A DNA stretch of 64,000 nt from the NCBI GenBank assembly GCA_963573305.1, contig OY754329.1:15777200-15841199 (forward strand), in the 5' to 3' direction. The stretch is from Pyrrhosoma nymphula. Lineage: Eukaryota > Arthropoda > Insecta > Odonata > Coenagrionidae. A program made the position numbers and the translations under genes. Positions 1 through 13,300 of this stretch are shown piece after piece; the first letter of the stretch is position 1; each line of letters starts with the position of its first letter. The notes beneath the pieces are model-generated. The model made no database searches, was not told the DNA's origin, and worked only from the letters and a program-made list of their open reading frames with translations.

Positions 1-330
1 TTCCCAAGACATTGGAAAGACAATACAGGAGCTAGAGTGGGGATACCCATCACATCTGGGATTATGGGTTCAATTCTCTTTTAGCTGGGTTTTCACTGAC
101 CACGGCATGGGTGTTAGCATTAATATTTTGGTGCTTTGACCCCTGGGAAACCTGAACACTGCAATAGGATTATTGAGATTACAAGGGAATATGAGCAACT
201 AGAATCATCTAAGAAAGCAAAAATAGGCTTTGAACTGGGGGTCACTGGCTTGCAGGCATTGGATGCTGGTACATTTACTCGGAACTGAAGGGACAAACCC
301 CAGATATTAGGAAAAAATCATGAATAATGT
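1..330 (+). repeat. Degraded tRNA-derived SINE head and body
   Basis: Around 60-80 a box-B-like GGGTTCAATTCTC follows a region alignable with the tRNA-like head at 13170-13260. The downstream words (ttttcac, catgggtgt) recur in the same order in that copy. The box A is badly worn and the left edge may lie outside the window. Confidence 0.4.
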
Positions 331-1206
331 CTCTTGTAATTTAATTGATACTTTCCCTAAGATTTATCACTGAATTGCAGTCTCTCCCAATGACTGCCAA
401 TGAGTCAAACTGAAAAGGCTGCGCAGTGAAACCTGTGTTCAGCAGAATCTCTGGTTTTTTCTTGTAAATGCAGTTTTAGTTACGTAGTTCAAGACAGTTA
501 AGCATCTGTTTATGGCAGTCTACTGTATTTATTCATTATTGAATATTAATTGTACTATTATTTTCTGGTTTCATTCAATACCTACGCTAAAAAATGCTAC
601 ATTCATAATTTATAAATGCTATAAATTGCTTAACTTAGGATTCAAATGCTACTAATAATTAATTTATAAATGCTAAAAATGACCATATCTAACAATTACG
701 CAAGACCAAAAACACTAATTAAATTTTGGATCTCTGCTTTACCCGACTAAATTATCAAGGCTATGGAGATAAACATTTCAAGGTGCAAACGAACACCAAA
801 AATTTGACCAAAATCATATCAACTGGTGACTAGCTGACATTGGTGATACTATGGCAAGGGTAAAGTCATGATGTGGCAGTTGATAAAAATACAGTAGGGT
901 GATAACTATCAAGCCAACTGAAGGAGAGGCCCAATAAGAGAAAAGGAAGATATAACTACTCTGCATATTTTCATTTACCTATTGGGTAACAGCCACACTT
1001 TCAGGGCTAAATCATCCCAACGTCCCCCACATACAATTATGTGGATTACTTTTTTATCCAACCATATTTCTACCATTCGAATCTTTCTGTACCACATTTT
1101 GAAAAAAAAACGCATTTTGGAATGCATCTCTTATGTTAAGCTGGGTACACCTGCACATACTAAGGAGCTGAAAGTAAAATCTACTAGTAAAAGAGCCAAA
1201 ACTCAC
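331..1206. other. Intron, no recognised feature
   Basis: AT-rich DNA downstream of exon Q in gene orientation. I see no exon with matching phase and no clear mobile-element ends. Confidence 0.5.
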
Positions 1207-1378
1207 CACAACTGCAGAAGTATCGAATTTTGTAGTCCTTACAGTGGCGGCCTTTGGCTTGAGCATCATTTTTACATATTAAACCATCTGATACAGAGCA
1301 GGTCACATCCGCATCCAATGTTTCAGAGAAAAGAAGGTCTGTTTTGCTGTCCCTGCATTCAATATTTGTCACTTCTCC
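1207..1378 (-). CDS. Exon Q: WxxW module 4, C-terminal half
   Basis: 172 nt, phase 0 in and phase 1 out; acceptor TATTTCAG, donor GTGAGT. It reads GEVTNIECRDSKTDLLFSET, then VTCSVSDGLICKN, then HCKDYKIRYFCSC. It is a near match to exon A in order and spacing. The phase-1 exit shows at least one further coding exon towards or beyond position 1. Confidence 0.9.
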
Positions 1379-4300
1379 CTGAAATAGAATTGCACAATAA
1401 AACCGATAATGAACAAGTAAATGATTTTGTATATCTTGGCCAAATTATTATATTATATTATAATTATTATTTGATGACAATCCTTTGATGAAAATCCCCT
1501 GATAGAAGCTATTGACACTGACAAATCTAATAGATTCAATAAAACTAGAAGTAGGAAAATTACCATCATTGACCAAGAGAAATATTTCCTGTAAATGCCA
1601 CCCATTAACTCTACTACGACTTTATTTCTGTTACAAACAAGTTTGCTTTTCTGTGAGTTTTATTTTTTGAATCTGTAATAATGATTATTACTCCATCGTA
1701 CTTATTGAAAGTACCTTATCTAAATGTTTACATTGATGGAAGGAGGTATGTTTATCCCATATTTTCTCATTGTTACAAAAAGAGAAATTACATTCTTCTC
1801 TAAAATTTCAACTTGATACCATTTATAATCACTAGCTATCTCATTTCTCTTCTAATTTATTGTTGTGCTTACAAGGAGACATCGCGTGAGTGATGTTAAG
1901 GATCCAAATGACGCAATTATTTTCTGAAACTATAGAGAAAATGCGGGAAAAGTGTCACGGCTTTCTTCCATTAGGGCCTTAGTTCGAGGAAAAAACGCAA
2001 CTAAAGAATTTCCCTCCGTATAAGTTCTTCTACGCCACTACGCCACGGCTTCAGTTGGTAGTCCCTCGTGTAGTAAAGAATTTATACGGAGGGAAATTCT
2101 TTAGTTGCGTTTTTTCCTCGAACTAAGGCCCTAATGGAAGAAAGCCGTGACACTTTTCCCGCATTTTCTCTATAGTTTCAGAAAATAATTGTGTCATTTG
2201 GATCCTTAACATCACTCACGCGATGTCTCCATGTTAGTATTTTCCTTGAGATGAGTCTCATATGACTGTACTTCGTCCAAAGTTGCTAAATTTTATAATT
2301 TTTTAAAAAGCTTTTTTTGTAAGAATGTTTACCACCACTGTTTACTGCATGTGAAGCAAGGTTTTTCTCTAATAGGCCTTATACTGCAAGCTGTAACTAT
2401 TTCTTTGGCAAATTAAAGTATTGATTGATTGATTGACTATTTTCATAAAATTGACCAGCCAAATTCCCTCCTTGTTAGTAGATCCTAAAATAAGGATTTG
2501 GGATTAGGAACTAGGCATGTTTTCGGAAAATCATCCAGCAAAACTCCCTCCAAGCAAATCTTACAACAGTCACTACTCTAGTTTCACACCATGTACATAA
2601 TATGGATTTGCCTATAGTAAACACCCTAAAACTTAATGGTAATGTTAGAGCCCAAATATTTTCTGCTGGACTAAAAATATGCCACATTAAAGTAAGCTTT
2701 AAAGCAGGAGTTATGCGATAAAAGAAAGTAGGTACTGTAAAAATATTAACTCACATGCAATTATTTTATAATGTAGAAACAAAAGTGAAATAAAAAGTTT
2801 CTATTGGGACTAATTTTTCCCACAGCGCACTTTCATCACTTCAACAAATAAAAGAAGAATAATAAGTATTTCCAAACACAATTGGTCAAATACTCAGAAT
2901 ATTTACAGAAACATCATTAACCACACATATACCATCGACTTGAATCCCTTGAGTCTTCATGAAATGCCTACCTCTTTGCAGAAACCTATGCTATGCAACT
3001 GTTCCACTGATTTATATTCGTGATCTCCTGGTAGAGCTCTGGGGTTTTTGTTGTCATTTATCCATAAAGACCATCCATCACAGAGTACTGGTGTTGTTGT
3101 CGGACCAGGTTTACTTGGAGTTATTTCTGGAAATATTATCATGAAAAGATATATGTATTTATTATGATCCTATGCTACTACCTGCAAGAAAGTGTTATAT
3201 TTTATGAAACATTCAAGAATAGGACATATAACCAATATCAACATACAGCCCTTAAAGAATAATTTTCTGGGTAATAATTTCACAAAGAGAAATTTGGTAT
3301 CACCCAACCAATAAAGTTATTTTGATGTAAAAATTAATTTTACTACACACAGTAGAGCCCTGCTTAACGAGAGGCTCCCATTTTGACAAAATGCTATCTT
3401 GTGAATGCAACAAACATTAAAATATGTAGAGATGTCCTTATTTATTTTGGCATTTTTCAGCCTGCACTGGTTCTGAGAGCTTCCTGATGAATTTCCATCA
3501 AGGAATCAGTGTTGCTGCTGATGATGAAATGAATTAGTTTGCGCTGAACAATACCTACATCACTGAATTGGGCCAGGATTTTGCTGACAAGCATAGTATC
3601 CTGAGAAGTCATGCTTTTCTGCCATTATATCATTGAAATAATCGTTTAAGTTTGTCTATATTATTTATTCATTATTCTGAGCATTTTACACCCTAATAAA
3701 TATTGCATATCAATGAATATATTTAGTGAGTGAATGATGTAAGGGGAAGGGGAAGAGACGTTCAGCCTAAAAACTAATGCTGAGGTTCATTGTTATAACA
3801 CAAGAGGTTGTAATGATTTAAGAATTGCAACTTACTATTCTCCCTTATTTTCCAAGAACCCTGGATATTCTGGGGTGAGATTTATGAATGCATTACCTAG
3901 ATATTTAAGGCAAATAGATCGGGCAAGGGCCTAGCCATGTTGAAACACTGGTTCCCATCAGATCACCAAAGTTAAGCAACGTTGGGCCCGGATGGTGGTT
4001 GGATGAGAGGCCCTCCTCCATACCTCAACCGGGCATGGATGGAGAGGTGACACTCCCTCCAGACATATACAGTAAAACCTTATTAATTCGAAATTCAAGG
4101 GACCAAAAAAATTGGACTTTGAATTATCCGGGTTCGAACTAAACGTACTTTCCGAAAATTAATGAAAAACATCACGTATTTTCCAAGATAATCATTGTAC
4201 TGCTATATTATTTTATAAAAAGGCAAAGAATATGCACTAAAATGAGGAGCTTATGGGTAAAATTCTTCACGTTTATCAGATTCAAGTTAAAGTTGGGGAA

Positions 4301-7300
4301 GTATGCACTTTCAGACGCGATCACGTGGAAAATAAAAACAAAATGAATGATTTCGGGCATGTGTCCAGTAATATCACATAAGGTGTATTTTCTAGGTCAC
4401 CAACATTTTCGTCGTAGACCTTTAAATTTACCGGCCTGCTCTCAGCCCATTTCCCCCAAGACTTTTCTATAATGAAGAACTGCTGTATCATCATCCTTGC
4501 CCGCCGGAAGTCCCTTATCAGTTACGAACACGAACCAAAAGTATCACATTTCACTCATCGCTTCCCTATGCCCTCTTCTTAGGTGGCTTCCACTAGGGGA
4601 GGGGCTTGGGAAATGGTATAGACGGGTGGGGGTTGAGTAACATGTTTAGGTCGTCGACGAAACCAGAATCCCTAGCCCTCCGTAAGAAGCTCAAGGGAAC
4701 CCGAGAAAAAAATCGCTGACGCAGTGTCGGATAGACACCACCCAGAAGTATTCCCTATATAAATTTGATTGTTTCAGGCTTGACTTGAATATTGACAGGC
4801 TTGACAGGAATAAAAAAGTTTTTTTATTCAAAATGGATAGTCCCTATAGCTTCTCCCTTCCTTACCTCGTGTATCACATTCGAGTTTGGGAGATGGGACA
4901 AGAGTAGATGGGAAAAGCATAAATAAAGCTGAGAACCATGACTCGTCAGCGATTCGGGGCAAACAAAAGAATCTGGGGAAGCACGCGAAGCGAGATGAGA
5001 AAAGCGGCTACCAAACGATGAAAGTGCTCATGCAGGGAAAATGGTGAAAGGATATCGCACCATCCGAAAAATACTACTCCACCATGCCTGGCGATCCTAC
5101 AGTCATCATTCGAGGAAGGGAGGCTCGGAAGGAAGAGAGGGGAAGGCATTAGTCATGGCGCGAAAGCCCCGAAAAAAAGCTATGAGACGGAGTGGCCGAG
5201 ATGTGTATGTACTCGAGGGATATTTGATTGGGGTAAACAGCTGCTGGCGTACGGCACACCATAAGCATAAGGAAATGCTCAAAATAGCTTGGCAACACTT
5301 TAAAGTAACTTATGCTCAAGAAAGTGATACCAAAATCACAATGGCTTTGAAATAAGCACTATTATCGGCGCAAAAAAGGTAGAACACTGAACTTTATGAA
5401 ATTCAGACGGAGCTCCATAGAGTCGTGTAATATATCATTTTACTCCTTGTTTATTAGACTACAAAATGTATTCATTGAAAAGTATTTAAATGTAAAAGTT
5501 TAGCATCTACGGTTGCAATAGTAAAGAAAAACACGCGAACAACTAGGAGAACGGCAAAACAGTCGTATTCTTTTTGTCACGGCCAAAATATTTGATTGGT
5601 ACACTTCATTATTTTTTCATAAAGAGAACGACATCTCCCCATTACAAATATACTTTTAAAATTAAATTTTGCCCATTCTTTGATTTTTTAAATGGCTTAA
5701 AGCTAGATATCAATTTCCCAGATGTAGAAAAGTATATCAATATCGAATTTTTGTATTCTTTATGGAAAAAAATATCGCAAAACCTTTTATGTAAGGAAAT
5801 GCTGACATTTTTTCTCTTACTTAAAAATCAAGGAACAGGTAATATTTAATTTCAAAATAATATTTATAATGCGGAGACGTTCTATTTATAAATAAATAAT
5901 GAAGAGCACCAATCAAATATTTTGGCCATGACGAGATGAAGAAGACAACCGTTTCGCTGTTCTCCTAGTTGTTCGCATGTTTTTCTTCACTCTTTCGACC
6001 GTAGAAGCTAAACGTTTACATTTAATCACTTTTCAATGAATGCATTTTGTAGCCAAATAAAAAAGGCGTAAAACGATATATAACATGACTCTATGGAGCT
6101 CCGGTGGAATTTCAAACAAATGCTTAAAGTTCAGCGTTCTACCTTTTTTTGCACCGATAGTAACTAACCATCGAAGTGCGCTGCCCCGGTGAATCGTTTC
6201 AAAATAAACAATACATTGGGGCATCATGGGACAGAATTCGACTTCAAATTACATATTAAGTGTATTTCGAATTATCCGTACCATAAAGTACGCAATTTCC
6301 TATTCCGTTTGCCGGGGACTGCTCACAACATCGAATTAATCGATATTTCGAATTAAGAGGGTTCGAACTAACAGGGGTTTAGTGAACCGGGAGGCAGGAG
6401 GGAGATACAGTAAAAACTCAAAAATACGAACTTCGAAATTACGAAATTTTGATTTTACGAAGCAAAATCTTCGGTCCCGACCAAAAGGGTATCTTAGTGT
6501 ATGTAACAGTACGCGATATTACGAAATAACGAAGTTTTAAAATTACGAACCTCGATCTTGGTCCCGACGTGAAAAAGTTACTCGTTCATACGAATAGTGA
6601 TGGATCACAGTAACGTTTTCCGGCGCTCCTTGTCAGAGGTTACCATCTAATTAATCATCGTCGCCGAATACATTATGCACTGAATGTATTACCTGAATGA
6701 TATTTCATTTGTCAATACTACAATAGTAAAGGTATGGTATCGCTGCGGCATCCCGCGGCTGCGTGCGGCGTTCGCGTCCAGCAGCCGGAAGTCACTGCCG
6801 TACTCATCCAATCTATATCAAATGGGTTTGGTTTCACTGATACGTCTCGACCGTCGAGTTCGACGGCTGATGCCCGACGTCTGCATCTCGACTGTTTCGA
6901 GAGCAGTCGAGACGCGGACGCCTAGTTGGGCAGTCCCAATTTTCGGTGATTTTTCTGCTCTCCTCTCTCCGCATTTTATATTACAGGTCCTTTCCAGCCC
7001 TTTTTTTGTGAAACTACTTGCAACATTGCTCGTCCTTTTCTTCGTCTTCCAACAAAACTAAATCTTCACCATCCATTTCAGCTTAAAATAAACTCACTCT
7101 CAGGAAACACAAAGCGATAATCAATTCGAAATTGAACTAAATCCACATTCTCCCACATCGCCCAGCCGCGGGAACGGGATGTAGTTGCCTGAATAAAACC
7201 ACCTGGCCGCGTCGTCCAGCCGCGACGTCCAAACGCGGCGGTAGGACGTGGCTGCTAGATGCCCCAGTGAAACCAGAGCTTAAGAACGACTTTGAATCGT

Positions 7301-10300
7301 AGGCATCGTAGCACATAAAATATGGAACCAATCGGACTAAAAATGCGTTCGTCTTTGTTACCACGATTCCGCAGAGTTGCCAACGAGTAAAAAATATAAA
7401 TTAGTCGTGTGCGGATATACTCGCCCGCGAGAGACTAATCACTACTACCGGCATTTTCCTCTCATGATCCCTGGCATTTTTTGCTACCGATTTTCGCAAG
7501 CATTAATCCATGCTGAATATTCCTGGTACAGCATTTGTTAGCTGCGCGAGTGTTCTAAAAAAATATGACATGTATCGGAGATGGTTCTGTATTGTTCGAG
7601 CGGTAGATTCAGTCGTAAATATAACCCAAAGAAGCTTTTTTTCGCACTATTTCAGACTGGTTACACTCAACCTTGTTCTATGGCATAATTATTCCGGCTG
7701 GCAATTGCTATCATCGAAAGAATTAGGTTTAATTTCCCGCCCTAATTGAGCGTTTTGATATAGACTGCGAGCAAGGCGTTGCCCTTCCATTATACCGTCG
7801 CCAACAGCCAAGAAACGAGAGAAAATATGAGTTCGCTTGGTTCGTACGACCTATTACTTTTACGCACATTAATTTTAAAGTATGACTAGCGCTGGGTGCA
7901 TGCATAATCAAAGGGAAAAAACGCTCAAGCACCCATACATATTTGTACCGGAAAATGGTGTAGGTACCTTTCTCCCCGTACGCTTCAACCCAGTGATTGA
8001 ACAACTATCCTAAACGAGAGCTCAGGTGCGTTCCTGCAGATTGATTGAGAATTAAATAAGGGTTTTGTAGCTTTATTCTTATTAGAGATATAAACAAGAA
8101 GAGGGTAAGTGGAACCATCCTATGAGATGCCGAAAGTCATGCTCGGGAGCATAAAACCTCGTCAGCATCGTAGCCCATTTGGAAGAACTTCCATCTACCC
8201 CTCCCCCCCACCAGGACATCGCGGGTGGAAGTTACCTACCAGTACGGAAGCAGGATACGGAATCGGCCAGGATCTTAGGGTAGGGGCGTTGAAGAATTAC
8301 TTGTCACAAGTTGGCAATTTATTGGCTGTAACCCCCAGCAATTTAAATCGATAGATCACGATCTTGTAAAGAAACGAACTTGAGGCTTGTAACGAAAATG
8401 ACCAAATCCTGATTTCTCCTAATAAGAATGAAATTTTTCTAACTCGGGATGCATTACATCGATTCCAAATTGCTAATTACGTCAACTCCCAGTTCAGTTT
8501 GCATTTATCCAAATGAGAGGCCATGGTGGGAGCGACGATTGAGTGAAGCAAAGGGCAAAAATAAATAACTTTTTTTTGTTAATTGAGTGATTCTCTCGAC
8601 AGAAGAGCTGAAGTATTTTTTATAATACACATTCATTCGAGTGTCGTATTTCTTCAATTCTTATTCACTGATTCCCTTTTATAAGACTGCCCGAATGGAC
8701 CGGAAATTAAAGAAATGCGAAATAGAAATGTCCGCACATTCCCATATTGTTTTTCGCCCACCCGGCAATTCCCACCAGGAAAATTCACCCTGCTTTCCAT
8801 CTCTGTTGCTCTAAAACGGCGGCTTACTCTTCTCCATCACCTTTCTCACTTCCGGCGAAACTATCAAACGCTTCCCTTCTCTCCCATACTGGTCATATTT
8901 CCCCTCAAGTCTCCGTGTCTCCCCCCACCCCGCTCCTCAAGGTTGGCACGAGCCATCATCTTCACACCGAAGCCCCCGTTCCGGCCCTCCAGGAGATCAG
9001 GCCCCTTCGAATGGCCCCTCCGTCCCACCCTCTCAACACTAGGTCAGGATGCGATGTCGCACGCTGACTCTGCCGGCCCCCCATGCCAACTCTTGGACCC
9101 TTTAAGTAAAAGCCCCCCACTCTCCAAAAGCATGTCTTCCCTCTCCGCTGACGCAGCCGGACGATGTAAAGGGAAGAGGAAGATAAGATGTGACAGTTCA
9201 GCGTAAAGCCGATGATTCATTCGATGTTTATTCCTCGCGCGCATCTCAAGGCTTAGGCTGCCAGGTACATCAACGTCTCAAGTGACGCAATGTACCCCGA
9301 GACCATGGGTCGCGTAGCTGTTTTTGTGAGAGGGAGAATGGTGGAGGGTGAGTAACCCCCGCAATGACGGGGGAAGGAGGGGGAGACAGCTGATTCCGGC
9401 CTGGTGCGTGGCCTGACCTGGAGCTGCAATGCTCGGACGAAAATCTCCTTGCTCGATCGAAAGCAGAGGGAAAACAATAACAAAAAATATCCCAAATTTT
9501 AGTTCAATATCGAATCTTTAAATGGATCCTAAGATTTAATGAATGAAGAGCAGGCGACCTAATCTGAATAGAGCCACAAATGCAGCTTTCGCATAGTAGA
9601 GAGGAAAACGAAAATCATTGATTTGTAGTGATAGTTAGCAGCATCGTTAGTAGCCGATGAAGTGTAAAAGGAGTTATATCGCCTTCACCCTTGAAGAGCG
9701 TGGCTTGTATGTACAATCTACTTTTGAAAGGAGGTACATATTTAGTTGGACTCCTCTATAAGCTCCATCGTATCGGAAATAACCACGCACAAATAAGATG
9801 AATCCAAGGGAGAATAACGATTGTTATTTCGCGAGATTAACGGGCATATCAGTATTTTTACAAAATACATAACATGCATCCATTGCATAGCATCCGCGAG
9901 AGAATCTTATTTTCACTGTCTTCAATATCCGGTGCAAATGATCGCGCAAGTCGCTCACTTCCTTAGTGTATGCATAAATCAATATTATTGATGATTATAC
10001 ATCGCTCACGCTAAAGTTACGAGTTCTCTAGTTAGGAAATAATACAGAAAATGCGCTAAGAAGCTTCAGGCTTGGTCTAAACTGCATGAAAATTGTGCAA
10101 AGACGCTTCATTGTCTAATCATTCATTGGAAAAAAAACGAAAAGTTAATTGTCGTGATGTCAATTTCGGCGGGGCTTGGAAGGAGGTTGATTCTTCTGAT
10201 TTTCGGGATTTCCGCCGCGGAAAGCTGGATCGATGCGGTGGAAATCCCGAAAATAGGAAGAATCAAACTCCGACAAATAAGTTGTGTTCAACTGACAATG

Positions 10301-13300
10301 TGTGCACCCTGTGGGCATGGATACACATTTAAATATACTTTCATGAATTATAACTTTGTAAATCATGCAAGTACGTAGCGAGAGTACATCTTAATCTAAG
10401 GAAACAAAAAAAGAGCTTCATCGCGATGTTTTTGAAAGATACTCGTTCATACGAAATTTGATATTACGAAGTGCCGAGTTTTCCGGTCCCGTCGACTTCG
10501 TAATTTCGAGTTTCTACTGTATACTCAGTCCGGGAAGGTTGGAGGGAGGTAGTTCCTTCCATACCTATACCAGGAAGGTTGGGGATGGCCCCTCCTTCAT
10601 ACCTCTACCGTGTTGCACTTGTTCCCAGTCTGCAAGTGGCAGGCAGGTTAAATGTGGGATGGCACAATGGACCAAAAAAGATCTGAGAGCCAGGAAGACT
10701 CCAGAAGGCCCTCGCCCACCCTTACAATCAATAAAAAAATCAATCAAAAGGCAAATAGATAATTTTCCATTGTTTAAGTCTAAACTTTATCAGTTCCTTG
10801 GTAATTAACAGTGCTTTTCAATTGGTGAATTTATGTCTTCATCTTTTGATGATTGATTATTTATTCTCAGTTGTGTTCCTGGATACTGCCGTTTTATATC
10901 TGTTATTTGTTTTACATTTTATGGAATTATACACAATATGATTATGATGTTTACAGTGCCCATGAGTGGCTGGTGATGTGTTCCATACATGTACCAAAAC
11001 ATGTCACATAGGAACCAATAAAAATTCCATTCTATTCCAACATGCCATTGCATCTAATAAGCCAGAAAATACAGTACGTACATATGAACTCATATGCTTT
11101 TGCTCATGGGGAACTTCAGAGTGATGGGAGAATTTAAAACACTTAGTAGTATTCAGAAATGATTTATTAACCCAACCGGTTTCAACGCTACAGCGTCATT
11201 ATCAAGGGTACAATCAAGGGGAGAATTGTACCCTTGATAATGACGCTGTAGCGTTGAAACCGGTTGGGTTAATAAATCATTGTGGAATACTACTAAGTGT
11301 TTTAAATTCTCCCACGATATGTTGTTCCACCAAGTTGAGCCGTTAACAGTTGAAATATTCAGAGTGATATCCAGTAATCCATTGATTCACATTACTATGA
11401 AATTCACAATGCAAACAGCCCTTCAGAATGGATTAATTTCGTAAAGAGGGGATCCACTATGTGTAATTTTTATCACAATAAAATCCCATGTAATAATGAA
11501 CTAATATCAGTGTAAGCACAAAAAGAAAAAATATCTTTTTCCAAAGTTTAGATCATAAGTAGCATATGTCAATAATATAATCAGATAGCATTGAACCTAC
11601 TAACAAAGACTGACATACCAGCAATAGTTGAGGCTGTAGATGATGTTGAAGTTTCACATGAACAGAATAATCTAATCTGCAATAAAAAAAATTATTAAAT
11701 ATAATGAATCATTACAGCTAAGTAGTATCTTAAAGAAGACAATTGTACATATTTTGCTCAATTTATGAAGCATGCGTTTTCATTCAGGCCCCATAACATA
11801 AAGTCTTGATTAGGTAAGATTAAAAGGTATTCAATATAAATATAGGTAAATTAGGCATCATTACTACCAACCTTATAGTTTTTGCAGCCTTTCTTTCCAT
11901 TATTATGATTGTAGCATATGAGCCCATCATTTAAATTGCAAGTAACCACATTTCCAGTATCACTAAAAGCAGTTCCATCTGCAAAAGGAATCATATCATT
12001 TTAAACCTTAATAAGTCAGTGGCACATCAACTACAGGGCAGACAAAGCAGGTACTCTGAACAGAGACTAAGATTAGAAACCTAGATATCCTAACTCAAGT
12101 TGTTATCCCATAGAATGAAATTAGTCAACTTAAATACCATTAAACAATTAGAATATCAAGTTCTACAACTACATGTAATTAGGAAGCAAGCCAAGTAAAC
12201 AAAAGAAAGTATTAGCTCCAGCTCACCATCTACTGTAGCACATTCTATAGAAGTTGGATGGTCGCAGAAATGATTCTGTTTCACTACAGAGTGAACTGTT
12301 TCAAAGTCTCCATTTGATCCATGGGGGGTGCTGCCTGAATACCATTCGGTCCATTGGTTGCATTCAGTGATCTGCAAAAAACAATTTCCTAATTAGTACA
12401 TACACTGTAAAGATTCTAAAATGAGCAAAGAAGAACTATGTATTATACACATGATTACACTGCCACATATGTTGATTGACAACAGTTTTATTCAATAACT
12501 AAGCCTAAATTAAACAACTGAGCATCCTAAAACATGATCTTAGGATGAGATATATGTATTCACATTCAATGGGGGAAAAATTAAAACAAAAATATGTGGT
12601 AAAGTAAATTTCACCGTCCTCTATTACATAAGGGAGGAACCTATTAAGGACAGAGAGAGAGTTGAAACAAAAAACTGGGACCAATGATATAAAGAGAGTA
12701 GAATCTTAAAATTACAAATTCAATGGGATCACATAAATCAGCTGTTTATTATATCAAATTGCATATGCATGAGTATTAATAGAGAATTGTGAAGAAGTTA
12801 TGCCTTTTTGTTTCTTCGAACTGTTATGTGCTTAGGCGACACATTTGCACAATTTCTAAATTTACAATTCATGAGAGCATAAGAAAAATTCTTTCATGTC
12901 AACAGGGATCATAAAATGTAATCATTCTGTGGTTTTCTCTACAAATGACTAATAAGAGAACATAATAGACTAACAAAGCAATCAACATTTCTGAAAATTT
13001 TTGAGCGGTTAAGAGAAATTCTATCATGCTAAACTACCGAATATTTCTTCACTTCCAATTTCATTTTTATCATTGAGCTCATAACATTAATATGAGCCAT
13101 ACATATCCATATGTATAACTGTGTTGATCACGAAAGAGAAAATATGGAATATGGATCTTTGGCCCCTATCTTGCCGGCCTCAGTGGTGGTGTGGTAACGT
13201 CTACCAATCCGAAGGTCGCGGGTTTAAGTCCGGCCTGAGAGGATTTTCACCATTCAGGTCATGGGTGTAAATGTGTTGTATTCACGAGTTAATTTGTAAG

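Larger units (their letters stand above)
3926..10735 (+). mobile_element. 5S-rRNA-derived SINE, split by two pogo-like insertions
   Basis: The head at 3926-4020 aligns with 5S rRNA: the stretch around 3951-3985 (ggttcccatcagatcacc, then aaagttaagcaacgttgggc) is the 5S internal-promoter region, and 'ggttggatgagagg' fits the box C region. Copy 2 lies at 13322-13560. The body is cut at about 4068 and 6406 by pogo-like elements and resumes at 10522. The tail ends in cccacccttacaatcaataa near 10735. About 40-bp units of the 5S 3' part are repeated in tandem here, and the insertions sit within these repeats. Confidence 0.75.

Noticed and set aside
375..450. Further coding exon after exon Q
   Set aside because: A minus-strand acceptor-like site (CCAG/AG) and about 40 open codons in the right phase exist, but the translation has no Cys or linker pattern. 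Not supported.
982..1488. 168-codon plus-strand open frame
   Set aside because: It is the antisense shadow of exon Q, which has clear WxxW motifs and splice sites on the minus strand.
8715..9206. 163-codon Pro/Leu/Ser-rich open frame
   Set aside because: No domain, overlapping frames are equally open, and it lies in a GC-rich patch inside a pogo-like element. Composition explains the lack of stops.
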